Shown here: positions 1 to 11,139 of the stretch, one piece after another
Position numbering within the stretch: position 1 is the stretch's first letter
Layout of the letters: each line of letters opens with the position of its first letter
NCBI GenBank assembly: GCA_020205615.1
Contig: JAINUW010000472.1
Coordinates: forward strand, 1-64,000
Length of the DNA: 64,000 nt
Source of the DNA: Panax quinquefolius
Taxonomy: Eukaryota; Streptophyta; Magnoliopsida; Apiales; Araliaceae
Direction: 5' to 3'
The notes under the pieces: model-generated
The model's input: the letters and a program-made list of their open reading frames with translations, nothing else
Told to the model about the DNA's origin: nothing
Database searches by the model: none
Position numbers and translations under genes: made by a program

Positions 1-777
1 ATTTAAAAATATTATTGAACAAGATAGAACTTTATTGTATCCAACCGAATTGTTTTGGTTCAGATTCTAGACTAGTATGAACATCCCAAATCTGGGAAAC
101 TTTTATACGCCTAAGGCGGATATGCTAGACGAAAATATCGTTCGAACATGTAGTATTGATCAATATAGGGCATAATCAATTCGATCACCCTCGTCTTAGG
201 TAAGTTATACGGTTTCTGATGATGAAGTTACATTTAACCTTTTAGAAAATAGAAAATAATGTTGGTCCATCGGTGATCCTCATTTATAGTCAGTACGTAG
301 TTTCAAAAATTTGAAATCGAAATGATATGTTATGTATTATTGGTTCAGCTTACTTCACAACTATTGATTCATTGTAGAAGTGTGATTCACGGAAAATATT
401 TACTTTCTTCAGCTAACTATTATTGATTGCTATTACGTGTTGGGCACTCAAATGCTCATTCTTGCTTTAAATTTAAATATTTTCAGCTAAGTGTGATCAA
501 CCAGAAGGCTCTGCTAAGAACAAGGGAAAAGGAAAGGTTGTAGAATGAGTTTTATGCTATATTATGTAATAGTTTGACTTTATTAAGATAATAATATCTA
601 TTAATTATCATGTAATGAATGTTTAAAGGTCGCGTATCTGGGATTAGACTCTGATATATGTAAATTAAGTTTGGTATTTACATTATTGTTATTATTATTA
701 GTATTATTTCGCTCATAGAAATGGTATCATGAAGCACCGAGTTCGGGTTTTAAGTACCTGAATTTGGGGGCGTCACA
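1..777 (+). repeat. Possible 3' part of a chromovirus-type LTR
   Basis: AT-rich sequence without a convincing gene. It ends at 777 in GGGGGCGTCACA, the same kind of terminus seen at the LTR ends near 40152, 47611 and 50603 of the gypsy elements in this window. No primer-binding site follows, so if this is an LTR it is a 3' or solo copy, and its start lies outside the window. A short open tail at about 487-548 ends in a lysine/glycine-rich stretch and a stop after a TTTTCAG that could be a splice acceptor. I do not recognise it. The LTR call rests on the terminus alone. Confidence 0.3.
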
Positions 778-1150
778 CTTCTCTTTTGTGAGTAACTCTC
801 TCAGGATTATTGATGTTTGTCCCGATGATAGCTTGCATTTATTACCATTATTGGATTCTTCATATCGTTACGCTGGGATTTTCACCACCACCTGGGCTTT
901 CAATCAGGTTGATGAAGATAGCTCCACTAGAGATAAAATTTTTATTGCTTGCTTTCACAGCATCCTCACAATATCTACTCGAATAATAGTTTTGGGAAGG
1001 TTGACCATCACTGACTTTCCTCGGTGCCTACTTGAACAGTAGTTTACAACACTCTAGAAATCACCGAACCTTCGCGGTGCCTCGGCTGGGGATTTGTATA
1101 ACAAATTACATCATCAGTTTTCTCAAAAGAAGATAGTTTTCTAATATTTT
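778..1150. other. Unassigned non-coding stretch
   Basis: I see no recognisable gene here. The 92-codon frame at 764-1042 has no family resemblance and begins inside the presumed LTR end. The stretch leads directly into a tandem repeat array. Confidence 0.4.
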
Positions 1151-1152
1151 CA

Positions 1153-1516
1153 TCATCAGATCTTTCCTGATGCTACGCTGGAGTGTTTTGCCAATGGTTT
1201 GCAATGTCAATCATTCTAACCTTCGTTGAAGTAGTTCTCAATAGCTTATATCACCGGATCATTCCTGATGTTACGCTGGAGTAATCGCCAACGGTTTGTA
1301 ATGTTAATCATTCTGACCTTCATTGAAGTAGTTTTCAACGGCTTACATCACCGGACCATTCCCGATGCTATGTTGGAGTTATCGCCAATGATTTACACTG
1401 TCAGACATTCTGACCTTCGTTGAGGTAGCTTTCAACGGCTTACATCATCAGACCATTCCCGATGCTACGCTGGAGTTATCGCCAACGGTTTGCACAATCA
1501 GACATTCTTGATAACT
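1153..1516. repeat. Tandem array, about 3.8 units of 97 bp
   Basis: Units start at 1153, 1251, 1348 and 1445, giving spacings of 98, 97 and 97 bp. Each unit opens with a TCAYCRGAYC-like block followed by TTCCTGATGCTACGCTGGAG or a close variant, then CGCCAACGGTTTG and CATTCTGACCTTCGTTGA. The last unit is incomplete. The array lies beyond the antisense genes of the Tat-type element, where 3' untranslated regions of Tat elements often carry tandem repeats, so it may be part of that element. That placement is inference. Confidence 0.8.
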
Positions 1517-2654
1517 CTGTCGGGGATATCTTTTTGAGAAATCATACCCTGGACCAAATCTGGACGTTTTAATGCATTCTAAACCCATGATTCATGATAT
1601 CAGACCTTTATGATGTTTTAAAAAGGGCTATTTTTAATAACCTCTATCATCAGCTTTTTGAACCCCACATATGGGTTAATACTAATGAATTACATGTAGA
1701 TCAGAAGTTTGGTATCTGAATTTAGGGTTTCAGGCCCTTTCTGCTCAATCGTGTAGCACCTTTTTTCCTGATTTGACTTTTCAGCTTCTGGGAACTCTAT
1801 TGTAACTCAAATTTGATCAAGACGGAGGGGGTGGGGACTACCCTTGGTGGCCGCAAGTAGACCCGCGGCTATCACGGGTTAACCCGTGGCTCCTATCGAG
1901 TATTTCTACTCCCTCCCTTCTCTATCATAAGTCATTTTCAAGTTGAAAACAATAGAAAATCTAAAATTTCCTCTTCAGATCTACTGAGTTCGGGCTTCTT
2001 TTTGCAAGATCCATCACCGTACAAACGTTATGCACTATTCTGGTAACATTAACATGTTTTTATTTCATGTTTTGACCGTTAGAACGTTAGATTTCATATA
2101 GAATGCTTTTAAACACAATGTAGTGAATATGCATGCTCATATGACTTGATAAAAATTATTTAACTTAGTAAATGTTCCTATTTTACCATGCTGAATGTAT
2201 TGATATGAAAAAACTGACTTTTGAGACAGTCATTTGGCACCTTATTTTGCTAATTTTTTCATCCTATTTGAGGATAAATGACCACAAGTTTTCAAATAAA
2301 GCATATATTGTAATTTGGCTTCCATGTTGGATTTAATTTTGATATTTTATTATGCATATGAGATGTTCAAGACTTTGGGCTGGTGTGCTACTGAATGACC
2401 ACCTAGTCATGCCTATGTGCATGTGGACAATCCATTTTACAAAGAGAGACTCTGGCAAAAAAAATTCATGAGTCTGGGAATTTAATGAATATGCAATTTT
2501 AACTCTACTATGGACGTATGTTAACACAATACATGTATCAGGACTTAGATTATGCATGGAGTAATGATTTGAATTTAATGAGCTTTAAGTTTAGAACTTA
2601 CCTCACCCTTTCTGAGGTGATTTTGAGACTTTTGTCTAGATTATTGATCCAGAC
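1517..2654. other. Unassigned non-coding stretch with one palindrome
   Basis: Mostly AT-rich, with no recognisable gene on either strand. At 1873-1888 there is a perfect 16-nt palindrome, CACGGGTTAACCCGTG, in a locally GC-rich block (about 1830-1910). Nothing else stands out. It may be untranslated sequence of the Tat-type element or the promoter side of the plus-strand gene that follows. Confidence 0.4.
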
Positions 2655-4595
2655 CTGCCGAGTAGCTCTCTTAGGGCCTCTACAGGTGTGAGGAGGAGAG
2701 CTTCTGAAGTTCCTCAGCCTCGTCATGCCCGACAACGTCGCCGATTGACTGAGTCAGTTATTCTTCCTATCCAATTTGAGAGGCCATATATTGTGGACGA
2801 GGAGGAGGATGCTCCTATTGTGGACCCTGCTCCTTCTTTTTCCATTCTCTGTCGGGAGCTTTTAGCTATTAACGTGATGATTCCAGATCTTTTGGATGAT
2901 TTGAGTCGTCACCCCTCGATCTATCTTTATGCGAATGAGGTAATAGCTGTTTCCATCTTTCTTTTCCCACTTTTGGGGCAAGGGTTTTGATCTTAATTTG
3001 TAATTTGATGCAGGTCCCCAACTTTACTCAGCCCATGGGGAATTGGTTTAGCATTCACTCTTTGTGCCAGACCCTCCATTCAGAGTACCGGGAGATCGTC
3101 CATTCATGGGGCTTTAGGCTTTCATTTATATTCCTCCCCGTCACGCTTCGGGTTATCTCGAGGGCTTTGTCTGCTATTTGGTTCCACTGCACTCCAAAGT
3201 GTCTCTATTTTCTGGATTCTGAAGTGATGATGACACCTATGGACTGGTGGTTCATCACTGGATTGGATTTTATAGAGGCATCACTACCTTTGGTGGCTAA
3301 AATTTCCCCGACTGCCGTTCGATCCCTTTTGGGAGTTTTGACCACAGCCCTCACGGGTCTGACTATTTTTTTTGGGCCCTTGAGTGTAGATGTCATGAGT
3401 GGGGCTCTGATTGAGCTTTTGCCTGATGATCTGAGGGTTAGATATCGCATTTTTGGTGATTATTCCTGATCATCATCACGGGTTATTTCCTAGCAGACAA
3501 CTCCTCGATGGTTTCTTTTGCTTTAGTCAGTGCCACTCATGATGTATACCAAATCAAAGACTTTGACTGGGGCTCATACACCTTTGCCTACTTTCTTAGA
3601 GGGATGCGCCTACACTCAGAGGGCATGATGGAGGCTTAGCTAAGCTTTTTCCCATTTTTGTTGGTGTGTATTTTCTCTTTATCTTTTATTTTCCCCAGCT
3701 CAGACTGTCAGTTTTCATAACTGAAGATATTTTTTCTTTGCATTTTCAGTTTTGGGCCTATGAGAGCCTTCCCTGTCTTCATCTCATTACTACATTAGTT
3801 CTAGAGACCTATCCACGGGGATGACGATGGCATCACTCCACTCTTTCAAAGCTTCTTATAGCCGAGGGGTTTACCCATTCTCGTTTGTAGTTGGAGTTGT
3901 TGATAGCCAATGTAATGACATGGGTTCCCTACTCTGAGGACCATTTAACAGTAGGCTTTGAGGGTGGCTTTTCGATTGGAATCGAGTATGTATTATCCAC
4001 CCGTCGGATTCCCCTCCTAACTGACGGAGGCCGAGAGCTCTTTTTAGGAGAGCATGAAATCAGGAGCACCACAGGGGAGATTCACATTTCGTTCTTTCCA
4101 CCTGCTAGGTAACATTGGCCTTTATCTCAGCCGATCACCGAGATTCCCCTGATGGGTTTAGATGGCTTCACTTTATCATAGGGTCCTTTTACTCAGAAAG
4201 CTTTCTACCACTGGTGATTCCCTCACACTATTTGAGCTCAAGCCTGCACCATACAGTTTATGGGGGATATGGTCCCTGGGTCTGTTATGATGACAAACTG
4301 TATTACCCGTGTTTGAGAGCCCACTCATTTAACGTAGATTGACAGTTTGACCTAGAGGTTGGACCAGGCACATTTTTTCATTTGGCATTTGAGCAGAGAT
4401 CCGTCAAAGACAGATTCTTTTGATCCATCCAGCTCTGGTGATGGCCCTTTAGGTGGCCCATATTCTTATAGCTTGATTGGTGTAGATCCTCTTTTGTATC
4501 GACCTGACATCCATTCTGGCAAAGACTCAGCGACTCAAGAGGAGTTACATCAGATGGATCGATTGGATGATGTGGACATCATTGATTTCTTCTAA
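2655..4595 (+). pseudogene. Decayed plant mobile domain (PMD)-like gene with introns
   Basis: Reading opens after a stop near 2645 with a short Arg-rich leader (HARQRRRLTE). The PMD-like core follows: SWGFRLSFIF, then a WFHCTPKCLYF...TPMDWWFITGLDF block matching the family pattern 'W-G-F ... F ... T-x-x-x-x-x-x-TGL'. Later blocks are DFDWGSYTFAYFLRG and FWAYESLP, like PMD 'YxWG...LAxLYxxL' and 'LQxWAWE'. Two GT-AG introns fit: 2940-3013, which joins two open frames in phase 0, and about 3664-3749 just before the FWAYE block. Frames change near 3470 and several stops occur further on (for example after 4112), so it is broken. The end is set at the stop near 4595. PMD proteins (MAIN/MAIL type) act in nuclear gene silencing, and related domains are carried by Tat-type retrotransposons. 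The gene is antisense to the neighbouring Tat pol. A DUF1985-type protein is an alternative identity. Confidence 0.55.
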
Positions 4596-4618
4596 TGGAT
4601 TTCTCGTTATCTCTTTTA

Positions 4619-4714
4619 ATAGGCCTCTATTAGATATTGGGCGGTTGTGCCCCATTTCTGGGTATATGTTTTGATAGGCCTCTATTAGATATTGGGTTGT
4701 TGTGCCCCATTTCC
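4619..4714. repeat. Short tandem duplication, 55-bp period
   Basis: ATAGGCCTCTATTAGATATT starts at 4619 and again at 4674, each copy continuing to a TTGTGCCCCATTTC end. It sits just after the stop of the PMD-like gene and before the DUF7745 gene, so it probably lies in a 3' untranslated region. It looks like a simple local duplication. Confidence 0.85.
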
Positions 4715-4904
4715 CTGTAATTTTTATTCTTAGTTGTATACAAAGATGATGTATTTAGAAATGTATGTATCATTCTTTCTATTCGTTGCATCATATAGTC
4801 ATTTATCATTGTTATGCATGCATTATGTCATGGATATGCATTCAGAGAGGTGAGTTTAGAATTGACCCCTGGATGGTCTTATGATACAGTTTTATAGATG
4901 TTTT

Positions 4905-6632
4905 CATCTACTGTTAGTCGGATTGAGCATACCCCACCCATACTAATAGCCTCTGTTCTCAGAACATGGTATACTAGTTAGTCTCCCCCAGATCAGGTGA
5001 CAGTTGATCACCTATTGAGGCATTCTATGACCCTCTTGACGTTCTAGGTGCTGTTAGGCTTTGTAGAGGGCATGATATCTTATTGGATACCAGAGAGATA
5101 TGTCTTTAGATTCTATATCCATGAGCTGACTCCTACGTTGGAGGAGTATGAGCGTCTAATTGATTTTCCCTTGGACCAGCCTTACGCTAGGATGGTTGTC
5201 GGTGATATGAGCCGGCAGTTTATAACCTTGACAGGCTTATGGCACAGAGTTGTCACGGAAGAGATTACCTCAGGGCACGTAGTGTCCATGGATTTCTTGA
5301 TTGACTAATTTGGGTAACTGGACAACTATCTGCAATATTCAAAGGATTTCGCCATTACTGAGGGTGAGTCGCCACGACAACTATGTGCATCGTGGCCTAT
5401 TTGTACATGCCACTAAATATGAACCATCTGGATATTGGCCTGATTACGGTAATTCATGCTTTCAAGGAGGGTTACACCATCTTGATCATGATATTGGCGG
5501 AGACCTTGAGGTCGGCCATATTTTTCCATACCCATCCTGTGGGGTTTTTCAGAGGCAATATCGTCTTGTTGTATATGTGGTTCATAACACACTTGAGACC
5601 AATTGGCACCTTTAGATGTCATGGGTACTGCTTTACTCATGAGATAGCCATATCTTATTCTTTTCAGTCGGCTGAGTGTACAACATCCTGGTTAGCTTTT
5701 CTGACAGGGATTGAGGATCCATTTGCTATCTTGTCTTGTTTAGGACTCAGCTCTAGCTATAGCTTTATTAGACATGTAGTTGGCATGGACTATCTACCCC
5801 TGGCTGGTTTCAGAGGGATGACTACGTATCATCTACTGGCTGTCATGGAACAGTTTGATCAGTTTTAGGATATTCACTCATTTGACGCGGTATTGGGTCA
5901 GCGACTGTCAGCTCGACTTTTATCAATAAAAGACTTGACTAGGATTTATGATTATTGGACTCGCCGAGAGAGGGCTGATTTTTTGACTAGTTACCTGGGT
6001 CGCTCTTCAGAATATTCTGCATGGCTAGAGGCAGATATTGCATAGGCTATGGTTGTTCACTAAAAGCTGAGTATTGATTCTGATGATGAGGAGCCTATGG
6101 AGGACCCCGATTCTCCTATCAAGGATGAGCTATTTGTTGGTTTGACAGCAGCTCTGGTCTATGATTCCTTTAGCATTCCCACTGCTGCGGCTCCACTTTC
6201 TGTAGAGTATTTGGAGCAGAGGTTACATCTGATGACATTTGAGAGGGATCGGGTTAGGGCTCTGATATTGACAGCTCTTTTTGGTAGAGATGCTGGTTTT
6301 ACTAAGAGGGATGACGCCTGAGCTACCGGGGACACCGCTTTTATTGAGCGAGATGAGGCTCAAGCGCTCGAGATGCTGCTTTGGTTGAGCGGGATGAGCC
6401 TCGAGCTACTTGAGATGCTTTCACTATTGATAGTATTGCACTTAGATCCCATACTTCTAGCATTGTTACAGATATTAGTGCATTCATAGATGATCATGGT
6501 AACAATATGTAGATAGCTATGGATCTTCTGTCTCACATGGATACCTTAGGTCAGAAGCTTATAGATTCGCCTCCATCTTCTGAGAGGGATGCCATATTGG
6601 ACTTGTTGGCCCGTTTATCTTTGGGTTTATAG
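4905..6632 (+). pseudogene. Decayed DUF7745-type gene
   Basis: The N-terminal part carries PPDQVTVDHLL and then ISYWIPERYVFRF...ELTPTLEEYERLIDFP, the DUF7745 signature 'FWDPxxxxFxF...ELxPTLEEYxxLL'. After a frame change near 5310 comes DIGLITVIHAFKEG...MILAETLRSAIF...YMWFITHL, matching the family block 'VDxxxxxxxxQ...PAILADTxRSL...LLxxWLxSHL'. The C-terminal part runs through YLGRSSEYSAWLEADI and an acidic DSDDEEPMEDPDS stretch to a stop near 6632. In-frame stops and at least two frameshifts show it is dead. DUF7745 is a plant domain of unknown function, common in repetitive, PMD-like genes. It lies 300 bp after the PMD-like gene on the same strand and antisense to the Tat pol whose integrase starts at 7402. 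Confidence 0.65.
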
Positions 6633-6963
6633 ACTAGCCTTCATTTTCCTGCATAGACTAGGTTAGCCATTTTTGTCACGCACAGGATATATTATATATA
6701 TCAAACAGTATTATATGGCAGGGAAATATATTTTGATTCACTTCCCTTTTAGACATGTCTTGTCATTTGCTTGATAGTTGCCATTTTCTTTATGACTTGT
6801 TATCTTGATGTGTCCCAAATTTCTCCTTAATGGATTGACATTGAGATGTCCTAGGATTTTTCAGAATGGGTCATTGATCTTTGGGCTTTTTGGTTTTTGG
6901 TATCATGAGATTAGTCTTTGATGTGGTTAAGGTTTAAGCAAAGGGTTTGACTTTCCTCTTTGA
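6633..6963. other. Spacer between DUF7745 pseudogene and repeats
   Basis: No gene or clear structure is seen. It separates the plus-strand DUF7745 gene from the degenerate repeats that precede the minus-strand integrase end. Confidence 0.4.
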
Positions 6964-7335
6964 GGGTTCGACCGCACCATAGATGGTTGCCTACGCACTC
7001 CCCTGGATGATAGATCAGGTCTTACGTAGTTTAGGCTTTGGCTTGAAAGGTTGGAAAGTATTCATTAGAGTTTGAGCTTGGTTGAAGGGGTTTTTGGATT
7101 TTTGTAGGGGTTAGACCGCACGATAGATGGCTGCCTACATACTCCCATTAATGAGGGGAGATCAGAACTACGTAGTTCCGGCTTTTGGTTTGGGCGGTTA
7201 AAGAGTTGTATCTTGTGATCATTGAAGGATTTTATGCTTTTCGTAGGGGTCAGACCACACCATAGTTGGTTGCCTACGTACTCCTATTGATGAAGGGAGA
7301 TCAGGTCTACGTAGTTCTTGCTTTTGGTTTGTAAA
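6964..7335. repeat. Degenerate tandem repeat, three units of about 140 bp
   Basis: Three related blocks share GACCRCACSATAG, TTGCCTACGYACTCC and GATCAGGTCTACGTAGTT. The shared ACCRCA starts at 6971, 7115 and 7254 (spacings 144 and 139). They lie just 3' of the Tat integrase on its coding strand, the position of 3' untranslated repeats in Tat-type elements. Confidence 0.7.
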
Positions 7336-7401
7336 CCTGAATTGACTTGATTGATTTGATTGATTTTTTTTCAGAACCAACATGTTGGCTTGCAGATCAA
7401 T

Positions 7402-8433
7402 TCAGACATAATACCTTTTCACGGTGTCTGAATTGATAAGCTGGGGAAATTCTTTGCCATCCATTTCTTGCAGTCTGAGAGCTCCTCCCGTCAACACTTC
7501 GTTGGCAATAAAAGGGCCTTCCCAGTTCAGGGTGAACTTTCCTTTAGATTGATCTTGATTAGCAAGGAATTTCTTTAGTACCAAGTCATTTTCTTTGAAT
7601 TGTCAAAGTCGAACTTTCTTTTTGTATGACCGAGCAATCCTCTATTGATATAATTGACCATGAAAGATAGTTATGGCCCTCATCTCATTTATCAGAGATA
7701 ATTTGTGGTACCGGTCTTACAACCACTGGTCTTCCTCCATTTGAGCATCTATCAACACTCTTAATGACTCCATTTCTACCACTGTGGGGAGCATTGCCTC
7801 CATTCCATAAACTAATGAGTAGGGGGTAGCCCCAGTAGAAGTACACATTGACGTTCTGTAGGCTAGCAAAGTCAGAGGCAATAAGTTAAGCCATCCCTTG
7901 TGATTGGCGAACATCTTTTGCATGATTTTCTTGATGTTCTTATTGGCTACTTCAACAACACCATTCATCTTGGGATGATAAATAATGAAGTTAAGATATT
8001 TGATGTGGAATTTGCTGCATAACTCCTCCATCATCTAGTTGTTTAGATTCTTGGCATTGTCCGATACGATCACCTCCGGTTGTCAATATCAACAGATGAC
8101 ATTATTTCTGATGAAACCAATGATTACCTCTTTGGTGACTTTAGGAAAAGAGGTCGTTTCTACCCATTTGGTGAAGTAGTCAATCACGGTAAAGATAAAT
8201 CCATGACAATGGCTGGCTTTGGGCTCGATTGGCCTAATCACGTCCATTCCCCATATTGAAAAGGGCCATGATGAACTCATATTGTGTAGTTTATTTGGAG
8301 GAGCGTGGATAGCATTTCCATGAATTTTTTATTGATAGAATCTCCTGACGTGATTGTCACAGTCAGCTTTGAGAGAAATCCAATAATGCCCCGTTATTAA
8401 TATCTTCTTGGCAAGCAAAAAACCACTCATGTG
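7402..8433 (-). pseudogene. Tat-type Ty3/gypsy integrase, 3' piece of G1 pol
   Basis: Read from 8433 downwards. A degenerate zinc-binding end (KILITGHYWISLKADC) at about 8300-8430 is followed by the catalytic core from 8280 (WPFSIWGMDVIRPI, DYFTKWVE). After a break comes 8034-7717 (YHPKMNGVVEVANK), where the family's N-G-x-x-E is retained. The C-terminal part is at 7584-7402 (WEGPFIANEVLTGGALRL ... NSDTVKRYYV), close to the Tat/Ogre 'NSDxVKKYYA' ending. Stops and frame changes between the blocks make it non-functional. The preceding codons lie 28 kb away at 36232 and up, because element B inserted in the zinc-finger region; removing B joins an open frame. Integrase would insert element cDNA into the genome. 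Confidence 0.85.
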
Positions 8434-10288
8434 TGTTAGGTTTTATGAAAATCAAAGTAGCAATCAAATTGCAAAAACAGCGGAAGCAAAATAAAATCAG
8501 ATTTTATTTTTTTCACAAACCAATTACCGAGATCATCCTTTATGCATATTATTAAATAAAACAAAGAACAAGAAGTTATGGAATCATACCCTTATAGATA
8601 CGAGCTTCCACAGGTACGAGTTCACCTCCTACTTCTTTGCGATCTCCTTAAATCTCCGGGTAGATTCCTTCCTTTGATCAATGTAAGCCACCCAAGTGTA
8701 TGGCCTCTAGAGGTGATCCACCTAGGAAGAAGAATTTTCAAGAAGAAGTGTGTATTGGCTCAAACCCTAGTTTTTCCTATCTCTATAGGAAAAGGGGCGT
8801 ACTCTCCAACTATTGGAATTACGTATATCTAATATCTGATATAAGACTCATCTTATAAAAATATCAGGTAACCCTATTTAATTAAAATAAAGTATTATTT
8901 ATTTAATTAAACTCTTTTAATTAAATGGGCTCCCTAATCTTATTAGGGATAATTAATTAAACTCCTTTAACTAATTTTTCCTCCTAATCCTATTAGGAAT
9001 AAATGAGAGTACTTATATTAAATTAATTCCTAAACCCTTTTAGAAATTAAAATAATAATAATTATAATAATATTAATAAGACTCATCTTATTAATTTATA
9101 TTTAATATTTCTAAAATATTAAATAATAAATATTAAGCTATTTAATTTATTCTATCACCATAGATTAAATTAAATATACTTAACATATTATTACGATTAT
9201 GCCATTAACTTCTTAAATAATTATTCTTCCTTTTATGGTGTGACCCTTTAGGTTCTCCATATTAAACCGGTTGTGAATAAATTAATTAGAACAATTCTAA
9301 CCTTATTTAAATAAATAAATTAAACGATTAATTTATTTAAATAAATAATATTTATTCTACAATAGGGATAAGCCTCCCTAGCGATCAACAACTTTTCAGA
9401 TAATATAGATTTCAATATTAATCATAAAAGAACCTTTGAGTTAATAGTTACCGTACAATTCAATCCTTCCACCATACAATGTCCCAATTAAATATAAGAC
9501 ATGGAATTACTGTCAAGTCTTATTTTATTTAATTATATGTATTTCGATTCCTAAATGCACAACTCCTAATGAATGCAAATTAGAAACTACTTTGTAATTT
9601 CATTCCACCTTGGCCAAGGATTCCTGGGTTGTCATTTATCGAATCACATAGGACATTTCTCTTCTTTTACTAGAAGTGGTAGATTCTTTATTGATCATTC
9701 ATTATCTCCATATATAACTTATTACACTCAAGCATACCCTTTGATATACTCTAAGAGTCTTAAGGAATAAGTCAAAATGTAATTCATTATATATAAGATA
9801 CTATGATGATCTCAAGTCTAAGGATCATTTTGTACTACTATCACTACTGAGAATTCTATCGTGCAAGTAAAACTCCATTAGGTATTCCTTAGCGAGTCAC
9901 GTTCAGTAAACTTATTCTCTAATAAACACCTACATACTTGATTTAGTGTCTCCACACAAATGATCATGAGATCAATCATCCTCATCCAATGAGCAAACAA
10001 CGTGCGTACCAATCTATCCGGATTCACTAATCCCCTTTTTAGTAATCCATTGATTGGGAACATTTTAGTTTTAAGTTATCTAAGAATTTAGATCTCATTA
10101 GCATGATCTCATCATGATTCTAAAAGCATTGCTTAAAACTATGGGTTTATCACATATTATTAAAACAGAACGATGTAGATAATAAATGCCTTTAATAAAT
10201 AATTCTTTTATTAATAAACAAATAAGATTGATTACAAAGTATATACTTTATCATCATACATGATTGGCTTGTATGCATACTACTTTCA
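8434..10288 (-). repeat. 3' LTR of element B (1855 bp)
   Basis: On the minus strand it begins TGAAAGTAGTATGC and ends CCTAACA, a TG...CA pair. It is clearly the same sequence as 34370-36231, with scattered substitutions and small indels. Very AT-rich. It contains many TTAATTAAA/TTTAATTAA blocks and CCTAATC-TATTAGG dyads at about 8925-9000. Frames inside it (8578-8832, 9573-9770, 9878-10063) recur in the other copy only because the LTRs are duplicates. Confidence 0.9.
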
Positions 10289-10299
10289 ATCTCCCACTT
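10289..10299 (-). other. Polypurine tract of element B
   Basis: The minus-strand sequence AAGTGGGAGAT lies directly against the TG of the 3' LTR. It is the expected primer for plus-strand cDNA synthesis and fixes the element's orientation. Confidence 0.7.
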
Positions 10300-10302
10300 G
10301 CA

Positions 10303-11139
10303 CTAAAGCCAAACAACGTGGTATCTCATACCCATCTTCTCTAAGTGACGATCAAACTGCTGTTGTGTTAACGATTTAGTAAATGGATCTGCAATATTAT
10401 CTTGAGCGTCCACACCCTCCAGGGTGACGTCTCCTCTTTCAATGATCTCTCTGATCAAATTAAATTGTCGCAACACGTGTTTGGATTTCTGATGAGACCT
10501 GGGTTCCTTAGCCTGCGCAACAGCTCCAGTGTTGTCACAGAATAAAGGTATTGGTCCTGTAATGCTAGGAACCACGCCAAGTTCGGTAATGAACTTCTTC
10601 GTCTAAACAACTTCTTTTGCAGCTTCACTTGTAGCTATGTACTTTGCCTCTGTCACTGAATCAGCAACTGTTTGCTGTTTGGAACTCTTTCAACTCATTG
10701 CGCCACCGTTTAAGGTAAATACATACCCCGAAATGGATTTACTGTCATCTTGGTCTGTTTGAAAACTTGAGTCTGTGAAGCCCTTTAGTTTCAATTCAGA
10801 CCCACCGTAGACAAGAAATAAATCCTTAGTTCTTCTTAAGTACTTTAGGATATTTTTCACTGCCTTCTAGTGTTCTTCTCCTGGATTCGACTGATATCTG
10901 CTTGTTACACTAAGTGCATGAGTGACATCTGGTCTAGTACATATCATACCATATATGATAGATCTTATTGCTGAAGCATAAGAAATCTTTACATCATGAT
11001 CTCTCTCCTCGTGTGTCTTTGGGGCTGTTTCTTGGAGAGATGTATTCTATGGCTCATCGGCATGAGACCTCTTTTGGAATCTTCCATGCAAAACCTCTTT
11101 AGCATCGAGTCAATGTACGTTCCTTGGGATAAGCCAAGT
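10303..11139 (-). pseudogene. Element B pol fragment: end of RT and copia RNase H
   Basis: Read from 11139 downwards: LSQGTYIDSMLKRFCMED (end of the reverse transcriptase domain), then CTRPDVTHALSVTSRYQSNP, TDSSFQTDQDD and EAKYIATSEAAKE. The open part at 10575-10303 has CDNTGAVAQAKEPRSHQKSK and DNIADPFTKSLTQQQF, the characteristic copia RNase H tail, and ends in a stop beside the polypurine tract. Several stops and frameshifts occur upstream of 10575. Element A begins immediately at 11140, so the rest of B's pol is missing here, and it does not reappear on the other side of A. Confidence 0.85.

Noticed and set aside
764..1042. 92-codon plus-strand frame
   Set aside because: It starts inside the presumed LTR end and has no recognisable motif.
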